Counted from the stretch's first letter, positions 21,960 to 34,739 are shown. The stretch is DNA of 64,000 nt from Muscardinus avellanarius (GCA_963383645.1 OY726572.1:27596792-27660791); one strand, 5' to 3'. Notes: generated from the letters alone by a model not told the origin. Numbers and translations: made by a program.

Positions 21960-22620
21960 CAGATCAACAAAACTCTTCACATGGAAGACTCCATGCTCTT
22001 GGACATGGACTGCTCTGGACACTCTCTGGAGGGCAACCTCTCCCATAACCCAGCTTCTTCTCTTAAAACTGTCTACTTATTTCACTACATGTACCTCTTA
22101 TGCTTCCCCTCGTCATGTTTCCCATCTGAAATCTTTTTTTTTTTTTTTTTCAGGAAGAAGGAACTCAGGAAATCGCCACCTGCTCACACGACAGCGCGTT
22201 AGAAAAGCCTCCCCGAAGTCAGGAGTGGGAACACCGACGGGGTGCGATTGCTGATCCTTTGCGTTGTCCACTCATGGGTCCTGATTCAGGAGTCATGCAA
22301 CTTCCCGTTAGGGAATTTAGGGAGTACTATCAGTACCTATGGACCCATCAAAGGAAGAGTTGTGGGATCACAATCACAGTACAAAAGATTAGATTACATA
22401 AGTATGGGCAGAAGGCAGTTGGAGTTCACTCCAAGGTCACAAATTTGGAGACAGGTTAGATTCCATAGGAGCATCTTTAGTCCAAGGGGCGGGTGTCCAT
22501 CATCTTTCCCTTTCACAGACGATGAGCTGTCCTAAGCCTCTGATCCCAAAAGCTCTGTAAAGGGGAAAGTCCAGTATACTCAGGTTGTCAGAAGATCTGG
22601 CCCCTGTGCTGCATGCTGCA
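21960..22620. other. Non-coding, nothing recognised
   Basis: Includes a T run at 22133-22150. The open frame of 97 codons at 22242-22535 has no recognisable domain. An unidentified LTR is possible but cannot be supported. Confidence 0.4.
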
Positions 22621-22638
22621 GACTTTGGTGTCTGAAGG

Positions 22639-22654
22639 AGATAGATGATAGATA

Positions 22655-22724
<70 letters not shown>
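22639..22724. repeat. (GATA)n and (GA)n microsatellite
   Basis: A few GATA units pass into about 37 GA units. Confidence 0.97.
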
Positions 22725-22726
<2 letters not shown>

Positions 22727-23600
22727 TAAAAGTTGGCCAAGAAATAGGTGAAAAGTCATTGCTTTGTTTAAAGCTATTATCTGAAAGTGTTAACTTTTTT
22801 CCTTTCATTTTGGTTTCTTAGGGAAACAGTCACATTTTGAACATCTTCCTAACAGAAATCCAAGAGAAGGTTTGTTCTGTTTCTTCTACTTTCACAAGAC
22901 TGTTCACAGACAGGCCTCGTTTTCCTCCTGGCTCAGCAATTCATCTTTTATCTTTTATACCTCAACAAACAGCTTCTGGTTTTCTATTCTTTTATATTCC
23001 CAACACTTTCTATTCTGTCCATATTTCTATTCTTTCTTCTTTTTTAAGATTCTCTCCCTCTCTTCCCTGTCTGCTCTGTGGTAGTGTTGTTGAAGCCCAG
23101 GCCAGGGGTCCTAACTAACTGGACTTGGTTACCCACCTGTGACTGGTAACTTTGCAATTGCATCTGAGAAAAAGAAAAATTATACAAAGAGAAGAAAAGA
23201 ATTTAATTGTAGTTCAGTCCAAACTGGGAAGATAGCTTATTATATGCCTCCACAGCAACTTTACAATTTATAGATCATTCATGGAGAACAAAAGCCAAGA
23301 AATATACATATGTAGATATATAGATTCAGCCAGGCATGTGGTTTTTTGTTTGTTGGTTTGTTTTGCATCCTCAAGGTGCCAGGGCTTTGGGGGACAGTTT
23401 TAGTTTCTGTTCTTTGCCTGAAGCATGAGATAACGGTCTGCAGAAAGCTAGGTGAATAAAGTAGTTTAATGAACAAGTTAGCAGAATAATGGTAGGACAG
23501 AGGGGGAAAAAAAAACATTTTGAGGCTTCTTTGAAAAATCTTAATTGTAAAGGGGCTCTAATTGTCCTGGAGCCCAAGCATGTGCAAGGCACTGGGCTCA
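22725..23600. other. Non-coding, nothing recognised
   Basis: Unique-looking DNA with short frames only. Confidence 0.45.
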
Positions 23601-23619
23601 ACCCCCAACACGCAGACAC

Positions 23620-23702
23620 ACATACACACACACACGCACACACACACAGAGTTATGATTTGTGTGTGTGTGTGTGTGTGTGTGCGCGTGTGTGTGTGTGT
23701 AA
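23620..23702. repeat. (CA)n and (TG)n microsatellite pair
   Basis: CA units followed 10 bp later by TG units, so the two tracts can pair as a hairpin. The right tract borders a minus-strand SINE. Confidence 0.95.
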
Positions 23703-23898
23703 CTAGGAATTGAGCCTAGGGACATTCTACCTCTGAGCTACACCCCCAGCCCTATTTTTTTTTTTTTAATTTTGAAACAGGGTCTCACTAGGTTGAGGAG
23801 AGTTTCACTACTTGTTGAGGCTATCCTCGAACCTGTTATCCTCCTATCTCAGCCTCCCAAGTACTAGGATTACAAGTGCATGCCACCATGCCTGGCTT
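23700..23898 (-). repeat. B1-dID SINE
   Basis: AGGAATTGAGCCTAGGGACA to GCATGCCACCATGCCTGGC. Confidence 0.85.
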
Positions 23899-24224
23899 TA
23901 TGGTTTGGATTTAAAATCTCCCCCAGACCTCATGCTGTACTATAGAGACAGCCATGTTCAGAGGTGGGTCCCTGGGGGCATGGCCTGATATAATGAGTGT
24001 GTGTCCTGGGTCTCCTCAGATGCTGCATGCCTCTCTGACCCTTTCGCCCTTGTGCTCTCTCTGTTCCCTGCCATTATGCCCTGAGCACCTGCAGCCCCGG
24101 CTCCTGTCCTGCTTGGAAATCAGTCTGACAGGCTGAACTCTCCAGATTCGTAAGCAGATAAATCTTTCTTCTGTGTTGTGGGTGTCACGGGTTTGAATTA
24201 CTGCAGTGAGAATGCTAACTGAAA
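23899..24224 (+). mobile_element. MaLR-like solo LTR
   Basis: TATGGTTTGGATTTAAAATC start, a GGGGGCATGGCC middle block, GATAAATCTTTCTTCTG polyadenylation zone and AATGCTAACTGAAACA end. This matches the order of the minus-strand copy at 8566-9008. Confidence 0.65.
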
Positions 24225-24680
24225 CATACACACACACACACACACACATATACATAGACACACACACACACATATATACATATTCACATACATACACACA
24301 TATACATACATACATATACACATAGACATACACATATACACATAGATGCATGTATACACATACATAAACACATATTCACAACATACATAACACACATACA
24401 CATACACATAAACATATATACACACATATACCCATAGATGCATGTATACACATACATATACACATATTCACAATATACATAACATACATACACATAATAC
24501 ACATAATAATATATACACACATATATACATAGATGCATGTACATACATACATATTCACAACATACATAACACACATACACATATACACATAAACATATAT
24601 ACACATATATACATATAATAGATGCACATATACACTACACACATGCACATTCACACGCACACATAACACACACACAGACA
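24225..24680. repeat. (CA)n/(CATA)n complex microsatellite
   Basis: About 455 bp of CACA, ACATAT and CATACA units with a repeated block around CATAGATGCATGTATACACA (three to four copies). The long Tyr/Val/Cys-rich minus-strand frames are artefacts. Confidence 0.95.
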
Positions 24681-24961
24681 CATACACAAAGTTACTTTCC
24701 TTGTTAGGCAGGGACAAAAAGAATGGTAGAAAAATAGCTGATTGGTTACCTACAGAATCCTTTCTCTGTGTAAGGACTAAGGTAGGGGCACGTCATAATG
24801 CCAGTAGAAACTGACTGGATCATTTGGGAAATCTGGCTGTTTATTATATCTCCTTTTGGATTTCCAGACGGTCAGATGAACAGTGTAGTTTGAGCTAATA
24901 TGGTGATGGGAACTTAAACATAGTTGACTCCATTTGAACTTTAGCTTGGTCTGTTGGAGTC

Positions 24962-25450
24962 TGTTGCAGGAACTTCATCCGAAACGATAGCCCCGTAATT
25001 TTTACTTAGCGATTCCCTCCCCTACGTGTTTCGCGCTGAGCACATCCCTGTAACACATCTGTAAGATGATCAATGCAACCCAAGAGACAAGAGACCCCAG
25101 AGGTCGGTCAACTTAGGGAGAGTTTACTGCAGGTGAGGTTAGCTGCGGGGCTGTTTCTCGCAGGAGAGCAGCCACACTAGGGGGAAGCAAGAAACTCTTT
25201 ATATCAGAGAGAGCAGGGAAGGAAGGTCCCGGGAAGAGCCGGACTCAGTTGCTCACGGGTGGTGAGGGCTGGCCGTGGCGCTCAGGGTTGGAATATTACC
25301 CCCTGGTGACTGTTTTCTTGTTTTTTGATAACTGCTCCTTAGACTAGGTCAGACTGCCCTGCGTTATCATGGCGCAGCTGTGCTTGTGAGGCCCATGTAG
25401 CTGTAGCTGTGAACCCCCCAGGGGCCCATGCGGCCTCTGACCTAACAAAA
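24962..25450 (-). mobile_element. Possible ERV LTR, family unknown
   Basis: On the minus strand there is a TATA-like sequence (TATAAAGAG, ~25196-25205), then AGTAAACTCTCCC about 75 bp downstream as a weak polyadenylation signal, then a GTCTCTTGTCTCTTGGG stretch, ending CCTGCAACA. This spacing suits U3-R-U5. No internal ERV sequence adjoins and the U3 start is not defined. Confidence 0.4.
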
Positions 25451-25956
25451 TCTCCTGCATCCAAATCCAGTGTCAGACTCTGCCTCCTGGCTGCCAAGGA
25501 CAGATTCCCTCCCCAGCCAGCCCGCAGGCCCTCCTCCGGGCCCCTCTACTCACCACCTCCCTTGTCTTCACTGGCTCCACATCACACCCTCACCCACCTA
25601 CTGCAGAGAGAAGGGGAGAAACAACTGGTGAAAGTGCAAAGGAGATAGAAACCATTTAAGAAAAAGTAGGAACCATGGAGAAGAACAGGGAGAGAAAGTT
25701 GAAGTGCAAAGAAGAGAGAAATGGGGCCATCTATGGGGAGTCTGAGCAAAACAGACCCAGTGACGATGTCCTTGGCTCTGGTATGACAGGAAAAAGAGCT
25801 TCTCCATGACTCTCTCACTAACTCCTTTCTGAGAAGGATGCAGCCTAAAAATGGGTAGTGATGTGTGTGCTGATAAGAGGCAGAACAGGCAGCAGGGAGG
25901 CTGGAGGAAGTGTCTGCAGGTGGGGCAGGAGGGGTAGACAAGGCAAAAGTCGTGGT
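25451..25956. other. Non-coding, nothing recognised
   Basis: GC-richer DNA. A minus-strand 119-codon frame at 25582-25941 is Ser/Leu/Phe-rich without a domain. Confidence 0.45.
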
Positions 25957-26143
25957 TTGTGCTGGGTTTGGTGGTACATGCTTGTAATCCCAGTACTTGG
26001 GAGGCTGAGACAGAAGGATTGTAAGTTTGAGGCCAGCCTCAGGAATTTAGTGAGACCTTGTTTCAAAATAAAAAATAAAATTGGGCTGGGGGCGTAGCTA
26101 AGGGAGAGAATGCCTCTGGGTTCAATGCTAAGTACCAAAAAAA
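25957..26143 (+). repeat. B1-dID SINE
   Basis: GTGCTGGGTTTGGTGGTACA start; right arm GCTAAGGGAGAGAATGCCTC, A tail. Confidence 0.86.
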
Positions 26144-26179
26144 GTGGGTTTTGAGACATGAAATTAAAACATAGATTTT

Positions 26180-26376
26180 CAAGCTGGGTGTGGTGGTGCA
26201 CGCTTGTAATCCCCGCGCTTGGGAGGCGGAGACAGGAGGATCGCTCAGGTTCGAAGCCAGCCGCGCTGGCTTAAGAGACCCTGTTTCCAAATAAAAATAT
26301 AAAATAGGTCTAGGAGTGTAGCCCGGAGGTAGAAGGGCTTCCAGGAAACCCCAGTACCACCAAAAAAAAAAAAAAC
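26180..26376 (+). repeat. B1-dID SINE, type G
   Basis: AGCTGGGTGTGGTGGTGCAC start, right arm GGTAGAAGGGCTTCCAGGAA, long A tail. It is followed about 15 bp on by CATAGATTTTCAA, which also precedes it (26170-26181), fitting a target-site duplication. Confidence 0.9.
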
Positions 26377-26399
26377 CCATAGATTTTCAAAGGTAATTT

Positions 26400-26462
26400 T
26401 TTTATCTTTCTATCTTTCTATCATATTATCTCTATATCTGTCTTTCTTTTATGCATGTATAT
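26400..26462. repeat. (TCTA)n-type microsatellite
   Basis: Short imperfect TCTATC/TCTTTC repeats. Confidence 0.8.
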
Positions 26463-26469
26463 ATCTACC

Positions 26470-27974
<1,505 letters not shown>

Positions 27975-28024
27975 AGATATTTCTATTAGGAAATGACTTG
28001 GGTGTTAGGAGCTCTGTATCAGGA

Positions 28025-28135
28025 ACCAAGGACAAAGATTCTCTATATATCTATATATCCATCCATTTATCTATCTATCATCTCTATCTATCTACCTATC
28101 ATATCATCATCATCATAATCATTATCATCTATCTT
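28025..28135. repeat. (TATC)n/(ATC)n microsatellite
   Basis: Imperfect CTATCTAT units followed by CATCAT units. Confidence 0.9.
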
Positions 28136-28139
28136 AAAT

Positions 28140-28620
28140 TCTGTCTCTCTTCAGTTCTGTCAGTTTTGCTTCATCTATTTTTGGGATCTTATAAAATACG
28201 CTGTTGTACCTTCCTGATGTGTTGACCTTTCCATCATTATAAAATAACCCCCTTAATCTTTAGTGGCATTTTAAAGTCTGTATTGTCTGATATTAGTATA
28301 GCCACTCTATCTTTTTAACTACTCTTTTCATGAGAATCCTGTCTTATCCTTTTACTTTCAACCCATTTGTGCCACTGAATCAAAAGTTTGTATTCTGTAG
28401 ACAGCATATAATTAGGTGGTGCTTTTTAATCCAGTGTGATAATTTCTAATCATTTATATTTAATGTTAAGTATGTAGTTTAAGTCTTTCATTTTACTTTT
28501 TTTTCTGTGTCTCATAGCATTTTTGTTCCTCTGTTTATCCCTTACTGCTTTCTTTTGCACTAAATGAATATTTTCTAATGAAATACTTTAATTCCTCCCG
28601 TGATATTATATACATGTTAG
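28140..28620 (-). mobile_element. Old L1 ORF2 fragment, antisense
   Basis: TGTCTGATATTAGTATAGCC and AGTGGCATTTTAAAGTCTG match the reverse complement of mammalian L1 ORF2. No open ORF2 frame remains. Confidence 0.75.
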
Positions 28621-28960
28621 TAAGATTGGCAGTGATCTCTTTATGTATGGACATAGTACTATTTGAATTGTTCCCTTCTTTAATTCTCCTTTGTCCCCTC
28701 CCCGCCTCCCTCCTGCAAACCCCCTTCCACTATTCTACTGGTCTCCTCATTTATCTAAAATATCTTTTGTTTTCTATTTTCTCTCTAACTTCCACATATG
28801 AGAGAAAACATTTGACCCTTGAATTTCTGCCACGGGCTGAAGACCCTTGCCATTCTGTGCTGGGCTGATCTCACGTAGCACTGGTGTTCTCCAGTTCCAC
28901 CCATTTTTCTGCAAACAACATAATTTTGTTCTTGACTGCTTATTTGTTCAGTGAGTTGGA
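28621..28960 (-). mobile_element. L1 3' UTR fragment, antisense
   Basis: TTCTCTCTAACTTCCACATA and TGTTCTCCAGTTCCACCC match the 3' UTR part of the antisense L1 at 62085-62515. Order relative to the ORF2 fragment on its left shows a separate insertion. Confidence 0.7.
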
Positions 28961-29261
28961 TAGTTTTGTAAAGTCTGTTCCCCCTGAAGTATGGAGACTG
29001 AAGTCGACTCTCAGATGGCACAGCCTTGGGCTGGTGCTCACACCTTGGAGTGACCGTGCCTGTAGTGAGCCCTGCTGTAGCGCCTCTCTCTTTGTCTCTT
29101 TATTAAGCTTTCTGCTTTTTGTTGGTATCTTGTCCAGCTGTTTGGCTCCAGTAATGTTGATTGACTGTGCTATTGTTTTAAAATAATGCCCCGGAGACAA
29201 AACTACTCCAGAAAAAAACTACTCAATTAATTTTTCATTCTGTCGCATAGGTAGGGTTTTT

Positions 29262-29470
29262 GTTCGTTTTTGTTTTTATTTTGGTATTGGAAACTGAACC
29301 TTGGGGCACTCTATTTCTGAGCTATATTTCTCACCCTTTTTATTTAGGTATGTTTTTAAGTTTTGGGACAGGGTCTCACTGAGTTGCCCAGGCTGGCCTC
29401 AAAGGGACTATCCTCCTATCTCAGCCTCCCAAGTGCTGGGATTTCAGGTATGTGCCACCCTGCCTGCCTG
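29262..29470 (-). repeat. B1-dID SINE
   Basis: GGAAACTGAACCTTGGGGCA to TATGTGCCACCCTGCCTGC. The B1 arm keeps GAGTTGCCCAGGCTGGCCTC. Confidence 0.83.
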
Positions 29471-29707
29471 CATGGGTAGGTTTTAAGGCCAGTCTTGAGA
29501 CTTTTCTGATGCCAGTAAGGATCTGGTGGGCTGTCTTTCACCCTGCCTCTCTCTGGCAAACTAGCTGGCCTATGATAGAGCTTGCTTCTCTCGTGAAGCT
29601 TCCAGCCTCTTCTTAATCACTTACCACTAAAATCTTTGTTGTTTTTGAGGGCACTCTCTGGGCTGTCCTTCACCACATTCTTCCAAATAAAGCCTGTTCT
29701 TTTGGAG

Positions 29708-29920
29708 GAAGACTTTTTTTTTTTTTTTTTTGGTGGAACTGAGGATATTGAACTTAGGGCTATTCATTCTACCTCCAAGCTACACCCCCAGTGCTATTTT
29801 ATTTTTTATTTTGAAACAGAGTCTCACTAAGTTGCTGAGGCTGGCCTTCAACCTCTCATCCTCCAGTCTCAGGCTCCCAAGTATTGGGATTACAGGTGTG
29901 TATCACTACATTGGGCTAGG
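29708..29920 (-). repeat. B1-dID SINE
   Basis: Long T run, TTGAACTTAGGGCTATTCAT (ID side), ending ACAGGTGTGTATCACTACAT. Confidence 0.85.
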
Positions 29921-30385
29921 CTGGAGAAAGGCCTCTGTTTCTGGAAAAGTCTCTTAAATCACTGCTCTAGAGCTGAGAGTAAGAATGGCTGCCTTTTTCT
30001 CTTGGAGCAACACCCTTGTATTGTGAGCTATGTTCTAGGTGACACAAGTAACCTCTGGTCTTCTTGGTTTGTCTCTCTGACATGGAATGTCCACTCCATG
30101 AATGGTAAGGGTGATCAGGGCCATAGTATTCTTGCCTGCTATGCCAGGGGCAAACCCTCAACCATCGTGGCTCTGCTCACCTGGAATTTAGCCTCTTCAC
30201 AAGCCTGTCTCTCCTGGGGAGATGCCTCATTTTCTGATGGAAAACTGGGAAGACAGGGAGCCCTATGTTCTCAGCCACAACCACCCGGGTTGAAGCTTTC
30301 CTCATGCTGAGCTGGAGGGGTAAGAGGGTAGGGAGTCTTGGCTCAAGTGCCACAACCCTTTACTGTTCTTACCAAGATTTAGTAG
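29921..30385. other. Non-coding, nothing recognised
   Basis: The plus-strand 102-codon frame at 30002-30310 shows no domain. Confidence 0.45.
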
Positions 30386-30389
30386 ATTT

Positions 30390-30622
30390 CTTTTCTTTCT
30401 TTCTTTTTTTTTTTTTTTTTGCAGGTCTGGGGATGGAACCCAGGGGCATTCGACCTTCGAGCTACACCCCCTGCCCTATTTTTTATTCTTTATTTTGAAA
30501 CAGGGTCTCACTAAGTTGCAGAGGGCCTCACTAAGTAGTAGCTGAGGCTGTCCACGAACCGTGATCCTCCGGTCTCAGCCTCCCAAATGCTGGGATTACA
30601 AGCGTGCGCCACCACGCCCGGC
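30390..30622 (-). repeat. B1-dID SINE, type M
   Basis: CTTT/T run, GGGGATGGAACCCAGGGGCA, B1 arm ending GCGTGCGCCACCACGCCCGG with little divergence. Confidence 0.9.
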
Positions 30623-30644
30623 CTCTTTTTTTTTTTTTTTTTTG

Positions 30645-31835
30645 CTGTATGCTCCTGCCAAAATGTCAAGAGACTATAAATGAAATTTTACAATTTTCAA
30701 CAGTCACGGTTGCCTTTGGGGAAAGTAGATCTGCCAAGTGCCTCACACTGTCATTCTGGAAGTCAATCTTTTATTTTGATCTGCAGTGAAAATGTTGGAG
30801 GGACTTCTTCCACGAGTCATAGGACCGTACAGGCGGTAGAGAGACATGAGAGCAGCAGTTTGCTTTTGTGGAGGAGACATAAAACTATGAACCCAAGTTC
30901 CTTTGGCTCCCTCCAGACATAGAGGCGGTGGGAAGATGGTGTGGATGAATCGCCATGCAGCTGCATACTATATATAAATGCATGTGGTGGGAGCAAGATC
31001 TATTCATAAAGAAAGAGCTTTCCCACTCTTTTGCTAACTAAAGGTAATTTCATATTTGCTCACACAAATTCTCTCCTCTCTTTAGTGTCAAAAGACAATC
31101 CTGTATTTACCAGTTGGTTTCCAGGCACTCAAAATTACCTAGAATTGGGAAAATTAGGTGACAGGTACAAAGATTGGGGAAACTAGGGAGAAGTGTATTA
31201 GTAGAAATAGTAGAGGGGAGGGAAAAAGTAGCTGGAAAGAGGTCCTGGGAATAGGTTAACAAAGGTGTGGAGGGGCATCCCTAGCTAGTTGGGTGCAGAG
31301 AGACCTTTTTATTTTATTGGAAGGGGAAGTGAACAGACTGGGAAAAACTGGAAAGGAGAAAGTATTTAAGAGGTTTTTCTTTGAGTTTTGGGTGGGTTTT
31401 CTATAATGTTTCTTGAGAAAAGTAAGGAAAGTTTGTAATACCCCTCTATTTTATTTTAGGCCGAGGAAACATGCTTCTGTGTGCAAATGCATACAGAGAC
31501 TGTCCTATAGATAGCTTTTGTCCTTATTACATGTTAATAAATTCTAAATATACCACTTCCTCTTCTTTTTTAGTTTTTTTTTTTTCAGAAGTACTGACTA
31601 TAAAGGATTCTGATCTTTATATTGCATTAAGGAGAAATAGGAGAGTCAAATTCTGCTTTAAGAAAAGCATCTAATTGAGCATTGTTTCTCATTAAAAAGA
31701 TGTAAAATTTATAAAATCTAAGGAGTTTTGATTGACATATTCAATTTCATAGTTATGGAATTTCACTAACAGCTATTAATACTGAGGTTCAGAAATGCCA
31801 CCACTGCTAAGAGAATTCTAATAAAAATTATGTGA
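30645..31835. other. Unique non-coding DNA, ~1.2 kb
   Basis: No recognised repeat. Frames of 60-80 codons on the plus strand carry no domain. Confidence 0.45.
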
Positions 31836-32018
31836 AGCTGGGCATGGTGGCACGCACTTGTAATTCAAGAATTTGGGAGGCTGGGATAGGAAGATTTCTT
31901 TTCAGGGACAGCCTCAGCTACTTAGTGAGTCCCTTTGCAACTCAGTGAGACCCTGTTTCAAAATAAAGAATTAAAAAATAGGGCTGAGGATGTGGCTCAT
32001 AGGAAGAATGCCCCTGGG
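31836..32018 (+). repeat. B1-dID SINE, 3'-truncated
   Basis: AGCTGGGCATGGTGGCACGC start; the right arm ends at GAATGCCCCTGGGC without the usual CCAGTACCAC end or tail. Confidence 0.85.
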
Positions 32019-32585
32019 CATGTATGAAATGGCATGGCATTCGTCCCGTATTTCTCAAAAGAAGAACATCTATTTAAGAAGTAAATTGAAGGTTTTTTTT
32101 TTTCTGGAATATTTCACTGGTGATGTGGGGGCTGGGAAGAAGTACTAGTTAGATTGCTTCACAAGTTAGACCACTGAATGAAATTCTTTTCAATGAGATA
32201 TAAATGTTGGGGAGAGTCATTTAAGGAGGTAGAAGACGCATTTGGATATGTTGGGTGTTCTATGCCTGTGGGACACCTAGGTGGATGCTTAAGTGGGCAG
32301 GAAAATATATAATTTGGGTCTTGAGGGTGCTTGAGCAGAAGATATTGATGTTGAAGGTAATACTAGTTGCAATATATGAGAGAATAAATATGTTGATTGA
32401 GGTAGAAAGTGATATTGTTGTAAAGGAGTCATCTGCATAGAAGGCGGCAAACTATTGGAGCATGGAGAAGGGAAGAGGATTGAGAGAGGGGCCTGGAAGC
32501 ACCAAGAGAGTAAAGAATCTCAGGAATTATTGACAATTATTATTGACAAGAATTTCTAGAGGGGAAGAAAATGGCCCATGATATC
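32019..32585. other. Non-coding, nothing recognised
   Basis: No ORF over 65 codons and no repeat recognised. Confidence 0.5.
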
Positions 32586-32588
32586 TAA

Positions 32589-32782
32589 TTCTTTTTTTTT
32601 TTCTGTACTGGGGATTGAAATCAGGTGGATTCTACCTGTGAGTTATACCTTGAGCTCTTTTATTTTTTATTTTGAAACAGAGTCTAGGTTGCTGAAGTTT
32701 CTGAGGGTGGCCTTGAACCTGAGGTCCTCTTGTTTCAGTTTCCCAAGTACTGGGATTACAGACATGCACCACTACGCTCAGC
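32589..32782 (-). repeat. B1-dID SINE, diverged
   Basis: T run, GGGGATTGAAATCAGGTGGA (ID side), ending CATGCACCACTACGCTCAGC. Confidence 0.83.
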
Positions 32783-32796
32783 TGATAATGTCTAAT

Positions 32797-32800
<4 letters not shown>

Positions 32801-32850
<50 letters not shown>
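32801..32850. repeat. (CA)n microsatellite
   Basis: About 25 uninterrupted CA units. Confidence 0.98.
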
Positions 32851-32851
<1 letters not shown>

Positions 32852-33368
32852 TATGACCACTCAGACCTTTATTGAGAGTTGAGTGAGTGGATTTGGTGGC
32901 CAGAAAGTTACAGGTGCTTTTCAAGTTATAGGGCAGTGGAGGGAGCGGGAGATCGTTTGCATGGAGATGGCATGGAATGTAATGCTCAACAAATACCATT
33001 GAAAAGGACACGGGGTCAGGGAGCTGAGGTTAAAATTATGTTCCAGATAATGAGCTCATCCTTGCCCAGGTGAAACTAGCCCCTGACCTTCATTTCTTCC
33101 TTCAGGAATGGAAGGAAGTACGGCATCATGTATTCTGGACGTTAGGAAAGGCCCTTGCCATGGACAGTGGGATTATCCCTCTGTATTCCCAACGCTGGTT
33201 GGTTGGATTGAGCTGATTATTCCTCGTCTTGCCAGGCAGGAGCTCATCCTAATAAGGAGAAAGAAGTAGCCCATGTTATTAAAAGAAGAGGTGACAGCCT
33301 GTAAATGTAATTAGTACGTTGATCTCAAGGTGATGGATGGCTTAGAAGAAGGTGAGTTCTTAGGACCA
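32851..33368. other. Non-coding, nothing recognised
   Basis: No supportable gene or repeat recognised. Confidence 0.5.
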
Positions 33369-33582
33369 ATTTTTTTTTTCATTCTGATACTGGGGATTGA
33401 ACTCAAAGATGTTCTACCTCTCTGAGCTACACCCTCATCCCTATTTTATTTTTATTTTGGAACAGGATCTCACTAAGTTGATGAGAGTCTTACTACTTGC
33501 TGAGGCTGTCCTCAAACCTGCGATCCTTCTGTCTCAACCTCCCAAGTCCTGAGATTATAGGTGTGCGCCACAGTGCCCGGCC
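33369..33582 (-). repeat. B1-dID SINE
   Basis: GGGGATTGAACTCAAAGATG (ID side) to GTGCGCCACAGTGCCCGGCC. Confidence 0.86.
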
Positions 33583-34084
33583 TGGGACAAGGTGTTCTTG
33601 CCCGCATAGATCCATGGCCACTTCTTCGGCTTCTTGGATTCTAGCTTTCTCCTAGACATCCTTGTACTCTTGCTATCTTTATTCTAGGGCAATGCTGTTC
33701 AAACTTTAAAGTAATTTTTTCCCCCCACAACAGTCTTTTCCAGTGAAATTCCATACAGAGGCTGGATGCAGAGTTGGATAACAGCATAGTTGTTCTGGGT
33801 GAAAGGATGCAGGATGTGTCCACTCTGTCTTTCCTACCTCCTGAGTTGTCCTGGAACACTTCTCCCGAAGACTCAGATTTTCAGGAACACAGATTAAAAT
33901 TCATCACTTTAGGGTGACAGCCACAATATTAACATCCAAAGAGCAGAAAGTAGTCCTGAGCCCTAGTTTTTCTGCCAGTAGAATGTCAGGGCCACGCTGG
34001 CTGAGTGGTCAAGGGTATGCATGCAAGTCAAGGCTTGGTCAGAGTGACGGGAGGTACGGAAGGAAAATGGGTGAGGGCCAGAAA

Positions 34085-34270
34085 AATGGAGAAATAAAGA
34101 GAAGAGTGACATTAAAATACCACGTTGTGGGAGAAATATGTGAAATAAATGGCAGTGTTTAGCCTGAAGAGAAAAGAAAATGTGATGGCACTCTTTAAAT
34201 ATTTTTAGGACTGTCGCATGTAAGTAGTAATGAAACAGTTCTGTGTGGCTGTAGGAAATAGATCATGCAT
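34085..34270 (+). mobile_element. Possible L3/CR1-type LINE 3' fragment
   Basis: GTTTAGCCTGAAGAGAAAAG, then TTTAAATATTTTTAGGACTGTC, then GTTCTGTGTGGCTGTAGGA resemble the ORF2 end of ancient CR1/L3 LINEs. Call rests on motif resemblance only. Confidence 0.45.
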
Positions 34271-34311
34271 CATTGGGTTTTGTGGGTGGCATCTTCAGGG
34301 AAAAGGCTTTT

Positions 34312-34515
34312 TATGTACTTGGATTGAACCCAAGCCTGTTCTACCTCTGAGCTACACCCCCAACCATTTTATTTTATTTTTTTTTTAATTTTGAAACAGG
34401 GTCTCACTAAGATGCCTCACTAAGTAGCTGAGGCTGGCTTTGAACCTGAGCGATCCTCCTGTCTCAGTCTCCCAAGTGCAGGGATTACAAGCGTGCACCA
34501 CCACCACACCTGGCT
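34312..34515 (-). repeat. B1-dID SINE
   Basis: TTGGATTGAACCCAAGCCTG (ID side) to GTGCACCACCACCACACCTG. Confidence 0.86.
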
Positions 34516-34655
34516 TTATTCTTTATTTTGAAACAGGGTTTTACAAAGTTGCAGAGGGCCTCACTAAGTAGTTGAGGCTGGCTGCAAACCTGGGATCCTC
34601 CTGTCTCAGCCTCCCAAGTACTGGGATTACAAGTATGTGCCACCGCGCCCGGCCA
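34516..34655 (-). repeat. B1 left monomer directly joined to the preceding SINE
   Basis: TTTATTTTGAAACAGGGTTT to GTGCCACCGCGCCCGGCC, with no ID arm. It abuts the full dimer on its left, giving a B1-B1-dID arrangement when read on the minus strand. Confidence 0.85.
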
Positions 34656-34668
34656 ACACCCCTGCTTT

Positions 34669-34670
<2 letters not shown>

Positions 34671-34722
<52 letters not shown>
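34671..34722. repeat. (TA)n microsatellite
   Basis: About 25 uninterrupted AT units. Confidence 0.98.
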
Positions 34723-34726
<4 letters not shown>

Positions 34727-34739
34727 AAACATTCTTTTG

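Noticed and set aside
24016..24717. Overlapping 80-113-codon minus-strand frames rich in Cys, Val and Tyr
   Set aside because: They read through the CA/CATA array and are repeat artefacts.
25582..25941. 119-codon minus-strand frame
   Set aside because: Low-complexity composition, no recognisable domain, no splice or promoter evidence.
32801..32850. CRISPR-like or other regular array
   Set aside because: Simple CA dinucleotide repeat; no spacers. No CRISPR arrays occur in the window.
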